Part shown: positions 50,027 to 60,009 of the stretch, piece by piece
Layout of the letters: each line of letters opens with the position of its first letter
Position numbering within the stretch: the stretch's first letter is position 1
Source: Acidaminococcus sp.
GTDB taxonomy: Bacteria > Bacillota > Negativicutes > Acidaminococcales > Acidaminococcaceae
Assembly: GCA_019416065.1 (NCBI GenBank)
Contig: DXYB01000006.1
Location: 1 to 64,000, forward strand
Direction: 5' to 3'
Length of the DNA: 64,000 nt
Program-made: the position numbers and the translations under genes
Notes under the pieces: model-generated
Seen by the model: the letters and a program-made list of their open reading frames with translations, nothing else
Databases searched by the model: none
Told to the model about the DNA's origin: nothing

Positions 50027-51166
50027 GTGACACGCATTTTCATTTCTGCCGGGGAATTATCCGGGGATTTGCATGCTGCCGCACTCACCCGTGCTATTTT
50101 GGAACAAGATCCCACGGCCCAGGTTTTCGGCATGGGGGGAGAAGCGTTCCGCAAGGCTGGCGGGGAAGTGGTGTTTGATTATAAAGAATACAGTGTAATG
50201 GGGTTTGGCGAAGCCTTGCAGGCCTTGCCCAAACTGTTTGCCCTGAAAAAAGCTTTTCAGGAAGAAATTCGTAAGCGCAAACCAGATCTTTTCGTGACCA
50301 TTGATTATCCGGAATTTAATATGCGGGTAGCAAAATCCGTGCACCAAATGGGAATCCCTGTTTTTTGCTTTATTCCTCCCTCGGCATGGGCTTGGCGGAG
50401 AGGCCGTGCAAAAGATGTGGCTACCTTTGCTGATAAAGTGGCGTGTATATATCCCTTTGCGGCGAAGGTTTACCAGGAAGCGGGTGCCCCTGCGGAATTT
50501 GTCGGTAATCCATTGGTGGACATTGTGCATCCGACCCTTTCTCGAGCAAGGGCTGAAGAAATTGCTGGCAAACGGGCTGCTCATCCCCTGATTTTACTCT
50601 TGCCCGGAAGTCGGAAAAAAGAGATCACCGGGGTGTTGCCCAAAATGCTGCAGGCATTGCCTCTCATCCAGAAAAAATGCCCGGAAGCGGACTTTGTTCT
50701 GGAGAAAGCAGCTTCTATTGATGCCGAACTCTTGCAATCTATTCTACATCGCAGCATGGTGCCTGTAAAAGTCGTGGAAGGCAACAATTACGATGTGATG
50801 TCGGTCAGCGATGTGGCCCTTGCAACCAGTGGGACGGTGACCTTAGAGGCTGCTTTGTGTGGGCTCCCCACGGTTTTATGCTATCATGCCAGTGCCTTTA
50901 GTATCTGGTTAGCCCGTCGTCTTGTGTATGTGAAATATGCCGGGTTGCCTAATATATTAGCAGGCAAAGAAATTTTCCCGGAATTAATTCAGGAAAAAAT
51001 GACTCCTGATAATATGGCAAAGTATGCGCTGCGATTTTTAGAGCCAGAAGCCAATCGCAAAATTAAACAAGAAATGGCAGAAGCCGTAGCCAAGTTGGGC
51101 GACCCTGGTGCTGTAAAACGGACGGCTAGCCTCATCCTTGCTGCTGCCCAAAAGGAGAATCAATGA
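50027..51166 (+). CDS. lpxB: lipid-A-disaccharide synthase
   Basis: LpxB joins UDP-diacylglucosamine and lipid X into the lipid A disaccharide. Seen: SAGELSGDLHAAAL at the start, FVTIDYPEFNMRVAK, CFIPPSAWAWRRGRA and LLPGSRKKEI. The GTG start has AAAGGAG 6 nt upstream. Length 379 aa is normal. It opens an LPS operon and overlaps msbA by 4 nt. Confidence 0.95.
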   Translation: MTRIFISAGELSGDLHAAALTRAILEQDPTAQVFGMGGEAFRKAGGEVVFDYKEYSVMGFGEALQALPKLFALKKAFQEEIRKRKPDLFVTIDYPEFNMRVAKSVHQMGIPVFCFIPPSAWAWRRGRAKDVATFADKVACIYPFAAKVYQEAGAPAEFVGNPLVDIVHPTLSRARAEEIAGKRAAHPLILLLPGSRKKEITGVLPKMLQALPLIQKKCPEADFVLEKAASIDAELLQSILHRSMVPVKVVEGNNYDVMSVSDVALATSGTVTLEAALCGLPTVLCYHASAFSIWLARRLVYVKYAGLPNILAGKEIFPELIQEKMTPDNMAKYALRFLEPEANRKIKQEMAEAVAKLGDPGAVKRTASLILAAAQKENQ

Positions 51167-52923
51167 ACTTATATCTGCGTATTATGGCGTTTGTTAAACC
51201 CTATATTCCCCGGTTGCTTTTGGCAGGGGTTTGCACTGTCCTCACCAGTGCCGCTAATCTGTATGTTCCTTGGATTGTGCGGGATGTAATTGATAAAGTA
51301 TTCATGAATAACGACAGCCAGCTGCTAAACCTGATCGCCATGGGCATTGTGGTCATCTTTTTTGCCCGAGGCATAACCTATTATGGGCAGAATTATCTTA
51401 TGAACTACGTGGGAGAAAGTGTGGTCATTGATATCCGTGCCAAGGTTTTCCGGAAAATGATGGAGCTGGATACACGGTTCTATGATACAAATAAACTGGG
51501 TACCATTATGAGCTATGTGACCAATGATGTGGGCGCCATGCAGAATGCTATGGTGGACAATTCCGTGGAAATTATAACGGAAACTTCCGTTCTCATCGGT
51601 TCTATTGGTGCCATGGTTTACCTGGACTGGAAACTCACCCTGTTTACGTTCTGCACGTTCCCTGTAGTGCTGTTTTTTATGGATTACTTTGGGAAAAAGA
51701 TTCGTAAAACTGGGCACAGAATCCAGCAGGCTACGGCGGATATTACTTCTGTTCTGCAGGAAACGCTGTCTTCTGTGCGTGTGGTCAAGTCCTTTGTGCG
51801 GGAACCTTTTGAAATCCAGCGTTTCGAGAAAACCAATCGCAAAAACTTTGATGCCAATATGAAAAGCGTGCGCCTCATGGGGACGCTGTCCCCAGTGATT
51901 GAGTTTGTTGCAGCACTAGGCGTAACGGCGATCATCTGGTATGGCGGACGCAGTGTTTTATCCGGGGATATCACGGCCGGCTCTTTGATTGCCTTTCTGG
52001 TTTACGCTGTCAATATTTCTAACCCGATTAAACGGATTGCCCGTGTGCTGGGAAGCATCCAAAAGGCGCTGGCGGCAGCAGACCGTGTGTTTAGTATCTT
52101 GGATTTAAAAATGGAAATCCCGGAAAAAGAGAATGCTATACCCCTTCCTCCTGTACAGGGAAATGTGGTATTTGATGATGTTTCTTTTTCCTATAATCCT
52201 AACGAACCTATCTTGAAACATTTGAACTTTGAATCTAAACCCGGCCAGGCCATTGCCTTAGTGGGCCCTAGCGGTGCCGGTAAATCCACCATTGCCAATT
52301 TGCTCCCACGCTTTTATGATGTGACAGGGGGTGCGATCCGTATTGATGGGAATGACGTACGGGATGTGACCATTGCTTCTTTGCGGGAGCAGGTAGGGAT
52401 TGTGCCCCAGGAAACCAATCTGTTTAATGATACCGTCTATAACAACATCCTTTACGGGCGCTTAGATGCTACCGAAGAAGAAGTGATGGAAGCGGCCAAG
52501 GCAGCCAATGCCGATGTGTTTATCCGGCAACTTCCCGATGGCTATCAAACCTATCTGGGAGATCGTGGGGTAAACGTTTCCGGCGGACAGCGGCAGCGTA
52601 TTGCCATTGCCCGTGCGATATTGAAAAATCCCCGCATCCTGATTTTGGACGAAGCAACTTCTGCTCTGGATACGGAAAGCGAACGGATTGTACAGGAAGC
52701 ACTAGATCGGTTAATGGTAGGGCGGACTTCCTTTGTGATTGCTCACCGTCTTTCCACCATTCAAAATGCCAGTAATATTCTTGTTCTGGACCATGGGGAA
52801 ATCGTGGAATCTGGTACCCATGAAGAGCTGATGCGAAAACATGGCCTGTATGCCCATCTCCATGATATTCAATTCCGGGAGAACGAAGAGAAAAAGGAAG
52901 AAAAGATGTTAGAAGAATACTAG
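51163..52923 (+). CDS. msbA: lipid A export ABC transporter MsbA
   Basis: A 586-aa half-transporter that flips core-lipid A across the inner membrane. Six membrane helices (about 10-300) precede an ATPase domain with Walker A GPSGAGKST, ABC signature VSGGQRQRI and Walker B ILILDEATS. Neighbours in lipid A synthesis support MsbA over other exporters. Confidence 0.92.
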   Translation: MNLYLRIMAFVKPYIPRLLLAGVCTVLTSAANLYVPWIVRDVIDKVFMNNDSQLLNLIAMGIVVIFFARGITYYGQNYLMNYVGESVVIDIRAKVFRKMMELDTRFYDTNKLGTIMSYVTNDVGAMQNAMVDNSVEIITETSVLIGSIGAMVYLDWKLTLFTFCTFPVVLFFMDYFGKKIRKTGHRIQQATADITSVLQETLSSVRVVKSFVREPFEIQRFEKTNRKNFDANMKSVRLMGTLSPVIEFVAALGVTAIIWYGGRSVLSGDITAGSLIAFLVYAVNISNPIKRIARVLGSIQKALAAADRVFSILDLKMEIPEKENAIPLPPVQGNVVFDDVSFSYNPNEPILKHLNFESKPGQAIALVGPSGAGKSTIANLLPRFYDVTGGAIRIDGNDVRDVTIASLREQVGIVPQETNLFNDTVYNNILYGRLDATEEEVMEAAKAANADVFIRQLPDGYQTYLGDRGVNVSGGQRQRIAIARAILKNPRILILDEATSALDTESERIVQEALDRLMVGRTSFVIAHRLSTIQNASNILVLDHGEIVESGTHEELMRKHGLYAHLHDIQFRENEEKKEEKMLEEY

Positions 52924-52941
52924 AGGAAGCGAGGTCAAAGC

Positions 52942-55473
52942 ATGTATTATATTTATAATTTCTTGGCCTGCTTTCTGTTTATCGTAGGGATTCTGCCCTA
53001 TTTTACAGTACGCTATTTCCGTGAAAAAGGATTTCCTCGCCGGTTTAGGCAGAGCCTGGGCTTTTTACGGGACGAGGAAATTGCCAGTGTGGCCCATAAA
53101 AACTGTATTTGGATCCATGGGGCTTCCGTTGGAGAAATTGTGGCCACAAGCCCCTTGGTCAAAGAAATCCGCAAGGCCATGCCGGAAGCAAAAATACTGG
53201 TATCCGCTGTGACAACCGGGGGCTACAACATGGCACACCAGATCATTCCAGAAGCGGATGCCATCATCTATTTTCCTTTAGATCTTCCATTTGTTTCCGA
53301 ATCCTTTGTGAAACGGATCATGCCCCGGATTTTTATGCCGGTAGAAACGGAATTGTGGCCTAATTTTTTGCGGGCCATCAAATTACGCCGAATACCTGTT
53401 ATGATGGTCAATGGACGCATCTCTGATAAATCTGTGAAAAGCTACCGGTATTTGTTTGGTATTTTGGCAGATATGATGGGGAGTGTCAGCCGCTTTTGTA
53501 TGCAGTCGTCCATTGATGCTGCCTATATTGAACATCTGGGTGCAGAAAAACGGCGTATTTTTGTAACTGGAAACACCAAATTTGATCAGACCTATGCGGA
53601 GGTAACACCGGAAGATTTAAAACAATACCGGGAAGAATTGGGACTGGGGAATGACTATCCAGTTCTTGTGGCAGGAAGTACTCATCCTACAGAAGAAGAG
53701 ACTTTATTTCAAAGCTTCCAGGTGATAAAAAAAGAGTTTCCCAAGGCTCGCATCGTCATTGCACCTCGTAAACCTGGCCGGGTTCAGGAAATCGGGCGAT
53801 TGGCGGGGCAATATGGTTTATCTATGGGGCTGCGCTCTGAATTAAAAGGTATGAGTAGCCCCCGTCCTAGTTACGATGTAGTGCTCATTGATACCATCGG
53901 GGAACTGGGACGGATTTATGCAGTGGGCGATGCCGTTTTTGTGGGCGGTAGCCTGATCCGGCACGGTGGACATAATGTGCTGGAACCAGCTGCTCATGCC
54001 AAACCCATTGTAGTGGGTCCCAGTATGAATAACTTCAAGGATTCCTTTGCACTGCTTCATAAAGCAGGCGCTTGTATCCAAATCAAAGACGGCAAAGAGT
54101 TGACAGATGTTTTCTTGAAAATTTTTCGGGATAACGCTCTTCGTCAGAAAATGGGGGATGCAGCCCTGCAAGTGATTAAGGAAAACCGGGGCGCTGCTGT
54201 TCGTACCATAGGCTATCTCCAGGAGCTGCTTCAACTGACGGCAACGGAAAGCATGGTGAATACCCATTACCGAATTAATACCCGAAATATCAATGACGAA
54301 GTGAGCCCCAAAATGCGGCCCACGGATGCGGTGACCCAATATTTGATCCAACTGTCCCACGGAGAGGATAATGGGATTTTGGACTGGTGCGTTTTGGCAT
54401 TTCTCCGAGGACTATCCGTTCTCTATGAAGCGGGCGTTTGGCTGAAACTTTCCGGATATCATTTCGGGATTCTGCCCCGAACCCAATTAGACTGCTGCGT
54501 TATCAGTATCGGTAATATTACGGTAGGAGGAACGGGAAAAACTCCAACGGCCCAAAAAGTAGCCTTGATGATCAAAAAAATGGGCTATCGTGTGGTGATT
54601 TTAAACCGAGGCTATCGCTCTCACTGGGAAGAACGCATCGGTGTGGTTTCCGATGGTCAAAAGATTTTTATGACGGCCTATGAAGCCGGAGATGAAGCCT
54701 TCTTGATGGCAAAGCAGCTTCCTGGTATTCCCGTAGTCATTGGAAAAGAACGTGCCATTACTGGTCAATTTGCCGTGGATAAATTCCAGGCAGAAGTGTT
54801 GATCCTGGATGATGGATACCAGCATTGGCAACTGAAACGGGATTTGGATGTGGTGCTGGTGGACACCTTGAATATGTTTGGCAATGGTCGCATTTTGCCC
54901 CGAGGCACCCTGCGGGAACCGTTGAAAAATCTCAGCCGGGCTGGACTATTTCTTTTGACCAAGTGCGATCAAAGTTCTCCTATTTCTCGGGCGACGCTAT
55001 GCGATACACTCCACAAGTATGCACCGGCTGCACCGATTGTAGAAAGTATTCATAAACCCCGTGCGTATGTGGAAATTGCAGATTGGTATAAAAACGATCT
55101 GACGAAAACACTATCCCTGGATGCCCTTTCCGGGCAGCAAGCCATGGTCTTTTCTGCCATCGGCAATCCGTCCAGTTTTGAGCAGACCTTAGCTGCTTCC
55201 GGACTAAATATTGTGGAAGCGATTCGCTATCCCGATCACCATGATTATGGTATGGTGGAAATGCAGTACATTATGGATCGTGCTGTCAAACGGGGGGTTA
55301 AAGCCCTAGTGACAACAGGGAAAGATGCGGTAAAAATTCCTACAGAGTTTATCTACCTTCATCGGGATGTACCTTTGTATATCTTAGATATGGAAATTCA
55401 AATTACCAGCGGCGAAAAAGCATTTGCTGAGACTATCAGAAGTGCTATACAGAAGGAGCAACAAAAGAAATGA
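52942..55473 (+). CDS. waaA-lpxK: Kdo transferase - lipid A 4'-kinase fusion
   Basis: An 843-aa protein joining two enzymes. Residues 1 to about 430 are WaaA/KdtA (membrane anchor, then WIHGASVGEIVATSPL, GRISDKS, FVGGSLIRHGGHNVLEPAA), which adds Kdo to lipid A. From about 475 it is LpxK, the 4'-kinase, with ISIGNITVGGTGKTPTAQKV near 520-535 and LDDGYQHWQL. One uninterrupted frame with no internal stop or start signal at the joint. It couples phosphorylation with Kdo transfer. Confidence 0.95.
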   Translation: MYYIYNFLACFLFIVGILPYFTVRYFREKGFPRRFRQSLGFLRDEEIASVAHKNCIWIHGASVGEIVATSPLVKEIRKAMPEAKILVSAVTTGGYNMAHQIIPEADAIIYFPLDLPFVSESFVKRIMPRIFMPVETELWPNFLRAIKLRRIPVMMVNGRISDKSVKSYRYLFGILADMMGSVSRFCMQSSIDAAYIEHLGAEKRRIFVTGNTKFDQTYAEVTPEDLKQYREELGLGNDYPVLVAGSTHPTEEETLFQSFQVIKKEFPKARIVIAPRKPGRVQEIGRLAGQYGLSMGLRSELKGMSSPRPSYDVVLIDTIGELGRIYAVGDAVFVGGSLIRHGGHNVLEPAAHAKPIVVGPSMNNFKDSFALLHKAGACIQIKDGKELTDVFLKIFRDNALRQKMGDAALQVIKENRGAAVRTIGYLQELLQLTATESMVNTHYRINTRNINDEVSPKMRPTDAVTQYLIQLSHGEDNGILDWCVLAFLRGLSVLYEAGVWLKLSGYHFGILPRTQLDCCVISIGNITVGGTGKTPTAQKVALMIKKMGYRVVILNRGYRSHWEERIGVVSDGQKIFMTAYEAGDEAFLMAKQLPGIPVVIGKERAITGQFAVDKFQAEVLILDDGYQHWQLKRDLDVVLVDTLNMFGNGRILPRGTLREPLKNLSRAGLFLLTKCDQSSPISRATLCDTLHKYAPAAPIVESIHKPRAYVEIADWYKNDLTKTLSLDALSGQQAMVFSAIGNPSSFEQTLAASGLNIVEAIRYPDHHDYGMVEMQYIMDRAVKRGVKALVTTGKDAVKIPTEFIYLHRDVPLYILDMEIQITSGEKAFAETIRSAIQKEQQKK

Positions 55474-56231
55474 AAGTATTATGTGTGATTCCTGCCCGTT
55501 ATGGGTCTACCCGTCTGCCCGGTAAACCCCTTAAAATGATTCAGGGAAAAACCGTGATCCAACGGGTGTATGAACGAGCATCCCTAGCCCGTATTCCCAG
55601 TGAAGTTGTGGTTGCTACAGATGACACTCGGATTGTTGCGTGCGTGGAAGGTTTTGGCGGCAAAGCAATTATGACCAGCCCCGATCATCCTAGTGGGACG
55701 GATCGTTTGGCAGAAGCCACGCTTTCCTATGATGATATGGACGTGATTATCAATGTGCAAGGGGATGAACCCATGATTCCCCCACAAGTAATAGATGACC
55801 TGGCCCAGGCTTTCGACAATGACCCGGAACTGGAAATGGCAACGATGAAAACGGAAATGCAGCCGGAAGACTATACCAATCCTAACGCCGTCAAAGTGGT
55901 AACGGACCAGAATGGGTTTGCGTTGTATTTTTCTCGTAGCTTGATTCCCTATCCGCGCAATCAGGTTCCAGAGGCAAAGGTCTATAAGCATATTGGAATC
56001 TATGCCTACAAACGGGATTATCTGTTGAAGTTTGCTGCCCTTTTGCCTACCCCATTGGAACAAGTGGAAGGGTTGGAACAGTTGCGGGCTTTGGAGAATG
56101 GAACAAAAATCAAGGTGCTGACCACGGATTTTCAAGGCGTAGGGATTGATACCCAGGCTGATTTGGACCGTGCCAATGCGATTTTTGCCCAGCAGGAAGC
56201 GGAAGACGAAAAGATAGGGGGACAAGCGTGA
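55470..56231 (+). CDS. kdsB: CMP-Kdo synthetase
   Basis: Activates Kdo with CTP for WaaA. Seen: [27 protein letters not shown] and [11 protein letters not shown]. Length 253 aa. It overlaps waaA-lpxK by 4 nt and kdsA by 4 nt. Confidence 0.96.
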   Translation: MKVLCVIPARYGSTRLPGKPLKMIQGKTVIQRVYERASLARIPSEVVVATDDTRIVACVEGFGGKAIMTSPDHPSGTDRLAEATLSYDDMDVIINVQGDEPMIPPQVIDDLAQAFDNDPELEMATMKTEMQPEDYTNPNAVKVVTDQNGFALYFSRSLIPYPRNQVPEAKVYKHIGIYAYKRDYLLKFAALLPTPLEQVEGLEQLRALENGTKIKVLTTDFQGVGIDTQADLDRANAIFAQQEAEDEKIGGQA

Positions 56232-57055
56232 ATAGGCAAACCGTAACCATTGGAAACTACCAAGTGGGACAGGGATATCCTCTGCTGATTATGGCAGGTC
56301 CCTGTGTTTTAGAAGGCTACAAAAGAAGCCTGATGATTGGCAAACGCGCCAAGGCGATTTGCGAGAAATTGGGATTGCCGTACGTATTTAAAGCTTCTTT
56401 TGATAAGGCAAACCGCTCTGCTCTCACCAGCTTTCGAGGCCCTGGTATGGAAGAAGGGCTTAAGATTCTTGCCCAGATAAAAAAAGAGCTGCAAGTGCCG
56501 ATTGTCAGCGATGTACACGAAACCTGGCAAGTCGAAAAAGCTGCCGAAGTACTGGATATTATCCAAATTCCGGCTTTTTTGTGCCGGCAAACGGATCTTT
56601 TGGTAGCGGCAGCCCATACTGGAAAAGTGGTCAATGTTAAAAAAGGCCAATTTTTAGCGCCATGGGATATGCAGAATGTGGTTAACAAACTTACCGGCAG
56701 TGGTTGCACGCAGTTACTATTGACAGAGCGGGGCGCTAGTTTTGGGTATAACAACTTGGTTGTAGATATGCGTAGCTTCCCTATTATGCGGGATATGGGG
56801 TTCCCCGTCATTATGGATGTGACCCATTCTGTGCAAATTCCTGGCGGGCAAGGTACAAAAAGCGGTGGGCAAAGCCAATTTGCTCCTTGCATGGCACGCG
56901 CCGCAGTGGCTGCTGGTGTAGATGGACTCTTTTTGGAAGTCCATGATAATCCTGCAGAAGCGTTGTCCGACGGGCCGAATATGGTGGCGCTGGATGATTT
57001 GGAAAAAGTATTGTCCGATGCCAAAGCCATTGATAAGATCGTTCGGGGAGTGTGA
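56228..57055 (+). CDS. kdsA: Kdo-8-phosphate synthase
   Basis: Condenses arabinose 5-phosphate and PEP. Seen: [48 protein letters not shown] and [20 protein letters not shown]. Length 275 aa. GTG start inside the kdsB overlap. Confidence 0.96.
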   Translation: MNRQTVTIGNYQVGQGYPLLIMAGPCVLEGYKRSLMIGKRAKAICEKLGLPYVFKASFDKANRSALTSFRGPGMEEGLKILAQIKKELQVPIVSDVHETWQVEKAAEVLDIIQIPAFLCRQTDLLVAAAHTGKVVNVKKGQFLAPWDMQNVVNKLTGSGCTQLLLTERGASFGYNNLVVDMRSFPIMRDMGFPVIMDVTHSVQIPGGQGTKSGGQSQFAPCMARAAVAAGVDGLFLEVHDNPAEALSDGPNMVALDDLEKVLSDAKAIDKIVRGV

Positions 57056-57059
57056 AACT

Positions 57060-58025
57060 ATGCTGGAGGAAGCAAAAAAAGCATTAAAAATTGAGGCCGA
57101 TGCCATTTTGTCACTGATTCCCCGTGTCGATGAACATTTTGCGGCTGCGCTGTCTATGATACAGCAGTGCAAAGGGCGGACGATTGTAACCGGTATGGGC
57201 AAGAGCGGTATTATCGGGCGAAAGATTGCAGCGACGTTAGCAAGTACCGGGACGCCTTCCTTTTTCCTTCATCCAGCGGAAGCAATCCATGGAGACTTAG
57301 GGATGGTTACCGAGGGCGATGTGGTGCTGGCACTATCCAATAGCGGAGAAACCAGGGAAGTCTTAAATATTTTGCCCTCTATTCGCCGGATTGGTGCAAA
57401 ATTGATTGCTATGGTGGGGCACCCAGATTCCACGTTGGCAAAAAATGCAGACATTGTGCTCAATGTGGGGGTGAAACAGGAAGCTTGTCCTTTGGGGCTG
57501 GCACCAACTAGTTCTACTACAGCAGCATTAGCTTTTGGAGATGCCCTTGCTATGGAACTATTAAGTGCCCGGCATTTTACCACGGAAAAATTCGCCATTT
57601 TTCATCCTGGTGGCAGCCTGGGTAAACAATTGCTTTTAACTGTGGATGATATGATGCACAAAGGAGAAGGAAATCCTCTGGTGCCTGCGGATGTGGCCGT
57701 AAAAGATGCCCTGTTTGTGATTACCGATAAAGGGGTGGGCGCGGTTTCTGTTGTGGATGCTAAGAATCATCTATTGGGTCTTTTGACCGATGGGGATATT
57801 CGCCGGGGGATCGCAAAGAATTTGGATTGTCTCAATCGTCCGGTGGCGGAAATGATGACAAAACATCCCAAGACGATTGCGCGGCATAAATTGGCTGCAG
57901 AAGCGCTTCATTTGATGGAATCCAATAAACCCCGTCCCATTACAGTGCTGCCCGTTCTGGAGGCAGATGGAACCGTAGCGGGACTCTTGCATATTACCGA
58001 TCTGGTGCATCAGGGAGTGGTATGA
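57060..58025 (+). CDS. kdsD: arabinose-5-phosphate isomerase
   Basis: Makes arabinose 5-phosphate from ribulose 5-phosphate for KdsA. An SIS domain (GMGKSGIIGRKIAATLASTG, LALSNSGETREVLNI) is followed by two CBS domains (about 200-320). ATG 57060 lies 4 nt after kdsA. The longer frame from 56922 runs inside kdsA. Length 321 aa. Confidence 0.95.
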   Translation: MLEEAKKALKIEADAILSLIPRVDEHFAAALSMIQQCKGRTIVTGMGKSGIIGRKIAATLASTGTPSFFLHPAEAIHGDLGMVTEGDVVLALSNSGETREVLNILPSIRRIGAKLIAMVGHPDSTLAKNADIVLNVGVKQEACPLGLAPTSSTTAALAFGDALAMELLSARHFTTEKFAIFHPGGSLGKQLLLTVDDMMHKGEGNPLVPADVAVKDALFVITDKGVGAVSVVDAKNHLLGLLTDGDIRRGIAKNLDCLNRPVAEMMTKHPKTIARHKLAAEALHLMESNKPRPITVLPVLEADGTVAGLLHITDLVHQGVV

Positions 58026-58567
58026 TGGTAAGCCAAGAACAATTGGCAAAGATTCAGCTTTTAGGGCTAGATGTAGATGGTGTTTTGACCGATGGTAGTA
58101 TCATTATCGGGCAGGACGGGGAACTGAGTAAACATTTTGATGCCCGAGATGGCATGGGGATTAGTCTTGCCCTGCGTCACGGCATCCAGATTGCTCTGAT
58201 TACTGGCAGGCATAGCGAGATTGTGCTGCATCGTGCCATGGAACTGGGGATTAGTTCCGTATATGAAAATGTCACCGATAAGGCAGCGGTTCTCGTAAAG
58301 GCTGCCCATGAACTGGAGGTCCCTTTAGAAGCGACGGCTTTTATGGGGGACGATCTTAATGATTTGCCAGCGTTTGGACAGGCAGCATTTTCCTTTGCAC
58401 CGGCTGATGCAGCAGAAGAAGTGCGTAGCCGGGCAGATTATACAACTTGTGCCTGCGGGGGACATGGTGCCGTGCGGGAAGTGATTGAAGCAATTTTAAA
58501 AGCCAAAGGGCTGTGGCAACAGATTGTAAAAAGCTATGACCAAAAAGGACAGGGAGATCGACAATAA
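58022..58567 (+). CDS. kdsC: Kdo-8-phosphate phosphatase
   Basis: Removes phosphate from Kdo-8-P. HAD motifs: LLGLDVDGVLTDG, ALITGRHSEIV and FMGDDLNDLPAF. Length 181 aa. Completes the kdsD-A-C-B set. Confidence 0.95.
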   Translation: MMVSQEQLAKIQLLGLDVDGVLTDGSIIIGQDGELSKHFDARDGMGISLALRHGIQIALITGRHSEIVLHRAMELGISSVYENVTDKAAVLVKAAHELEVPLEATAFMGDDLNDLPAFGQAAFSFAPADAAEEVRSRADYTTCACGGHGAVREVIEAILKAKGLWQQIVKSYDQKGQGDRQ

Positions 58568-59436
58568 TGCTCTATGGATTGCTAAAGGGGATCAGCTGGG
58601 TCCTTTCCCACCTGCCTTACAAATTCGTAGTGCAGCTGGGGCGGAATTGTGGTAAACTATATTGGCGTATTGCAAAAAAACAACGCATTCGGGGAGAAGA
58701 AACGATCCGTGAGCGCATGGGGGTAACACCCCGGCAGGCACGAGCCATTATTTACCGGCTGTTTTTAAACCTGGGCATGAGTGCTATGGAAATGTTCTAC
58801 ATGCCAGCGCTAAACAGGGATAATATTCGTGGCCTGGTGAGTTTCGACCGTCCGGATATTTTGTGGGAAGCCCTGGCACAAAAACATGGTGTAGTGATGC
58901 TAGCCTGCCATATGGATAACTGGGAATGGCTGGGGGCAGCCCTGGCACTTAATGGATTTCCCCTTAGCGCCGTAGAGAAACCACAACCGAATCCGGTGTA
59001 CAGTGATTTTATGAATGAATTGCGCCGGGGCGTGGGACAGGAAATTTTTGCCCGTGGCACCAATGAAATCCTGGGATGCGCGAGAGCCATGCGCAAAGGC
59101 CGTATGCTGGGACTGATAGCCGATCAAGATGGCGGCCCTGGGGGAATTTTCGTCCCATTTTTCGGGAAAATGGCATCTACGCCGGAAGGTCCTGCCTATT
59201 TTGCTAGGAAATTCCAAGCGCCGATCGTTCCCATTTTTATTGTACGTAAACCCCGTGGATATGGACATCAGGTCTTTGTGAAAGACCCTATTTATTATGA
59301 AGATACCGGTGACCGCAAGAGAGATGATTACCGGGTTACCCTAAAAATGACACAGGAAGTGGAGAAAATTATCCGGCAGTATCCCGATAATTGGATTTGG
59401 TTTCAGCATCGTTGGAATACCCCTTGGAAGGGATAA
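58567..59436 (+). CDS. lipid A acyltransferase, LpxL/HtrB type
   Basis: A 289-aa acyltransferase that adds secondary acyl chains to Kdo2-lipid A. The HxxxxD-type motif is HMDNWEW, and the DQDGGPGGIFVPFFG segment is also typical, as is the C-terminal WFQHRWNT. N-terminal membrane segment. Starts at the kdsC stop. LpxL versus LpxM specificity cannot be told. Confidence 0.9.
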   Translation: MLYGLLKGISWVLSHLPYKFVVQLGRNCGKLYWRIAKKQRIRGEETIRERMGVTPRQARAIIYRLFLNLGMSAMEMFYMPALNRDNIRGLVSFDRPDILWEALAQKHGVVMLACHMDNWEWLGAALALNGFPLSAVEKPQPNPVYSDFMNELRRGVGQEIFARGTNEILGCARAMRKGRMLGLIADQDGGPGGIFVPFFGKMASTPEGPAYFARKFQAPIVPIFIVRKPRGYGHQVFVKDPIYYEDTGDRKRDDYRVTLKMTQEVEKIIRQYPDNWIWFQHRWNTPWKG

Positions 59437-59451
59437 AGAAAGGACGCCTTT

Positions 59452-60009
59452 ATGCACGCACAAAAACCACAGAAAAAAGCCATCTTGGTTGCTGCGGCTG
59501 CCGTGCTGCTCATGGCCGGCGTCATTGGCTGGCTGCTGAGCAGTAAACCTACGGATGCGCCTGTGCAGGAAGTTAAAGAAGGAACCATGCAGCAGGTCAA
59601 TAATTCCACCATCCAGGAAGTAAAGAATGGGAAAAAAGTCTGGGAGCTGACCGTGGAATCCATGCTTTACGACAGAAAAAAACAAATTGATCATATGAAG
59701 GGCATAAAAGGAACCTTTTATCAAGAGGATGGACGAACGATGACGGTAACCGCAGATGAAGGAGAAGTTCATGTGGATACCAAAAGTGTGGTGCTGACAA
59801 AAAATCCCAAGGGAATTACCAGTGATGATGGAGAAGTTACCGCCGACAAAATCACTTGGCTGAATGATAAGCAACTGGTATTAGCAGAAGGCAATGCCCA
59901 TCTACGTAAAGGGGATGTAAAAGCCACTGCTTATAAAGCTACGTTTAATGTGGCCATGGATTATGCTACCTTGGAAAAAGATGCCTACGTACAGAAGGGA
60001 GAATTTTAA
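59452..60009 (+). CDS. lptC: LptC-like LPS export protein
   Basis: A 185-aa bitopic protein: one N-terminal membrane helix (ILVAAAAVLLMAGVIGWLLS) and then a periplasmic beta-jellyroll (KKVWELTVESMLYDRKKQID, ADEGEVHVDTKSVVLTKNPK). It passes LPS from LptB2FG to LptA. Placed by the family pattern and the next genes. Confidence 0.88.
   Translation: MHAQKPQKKAILVAAAAVLLMAGVIGWLLSSKPTDAPVQEVKEGTMQQVNNSTIQEVKNGKKVWELTVESMLYDRKKQIDHMKGIKGTFYQEDGRTMTVTADEGEVHVDTKSVVLTKNPKGITSDDGEVTADKITWLNDKQLVLAEGNAHLRKGDVKATAYKATFNVAMDYATLEKDAYVQKGEF

Noticed and set aside
56317..57030. Long minus-strand ORF opposite kdsA (237 aa)
   Set aside because: Shadow of a highly conserved gene, rich in Ser/Pro, with no start signals.
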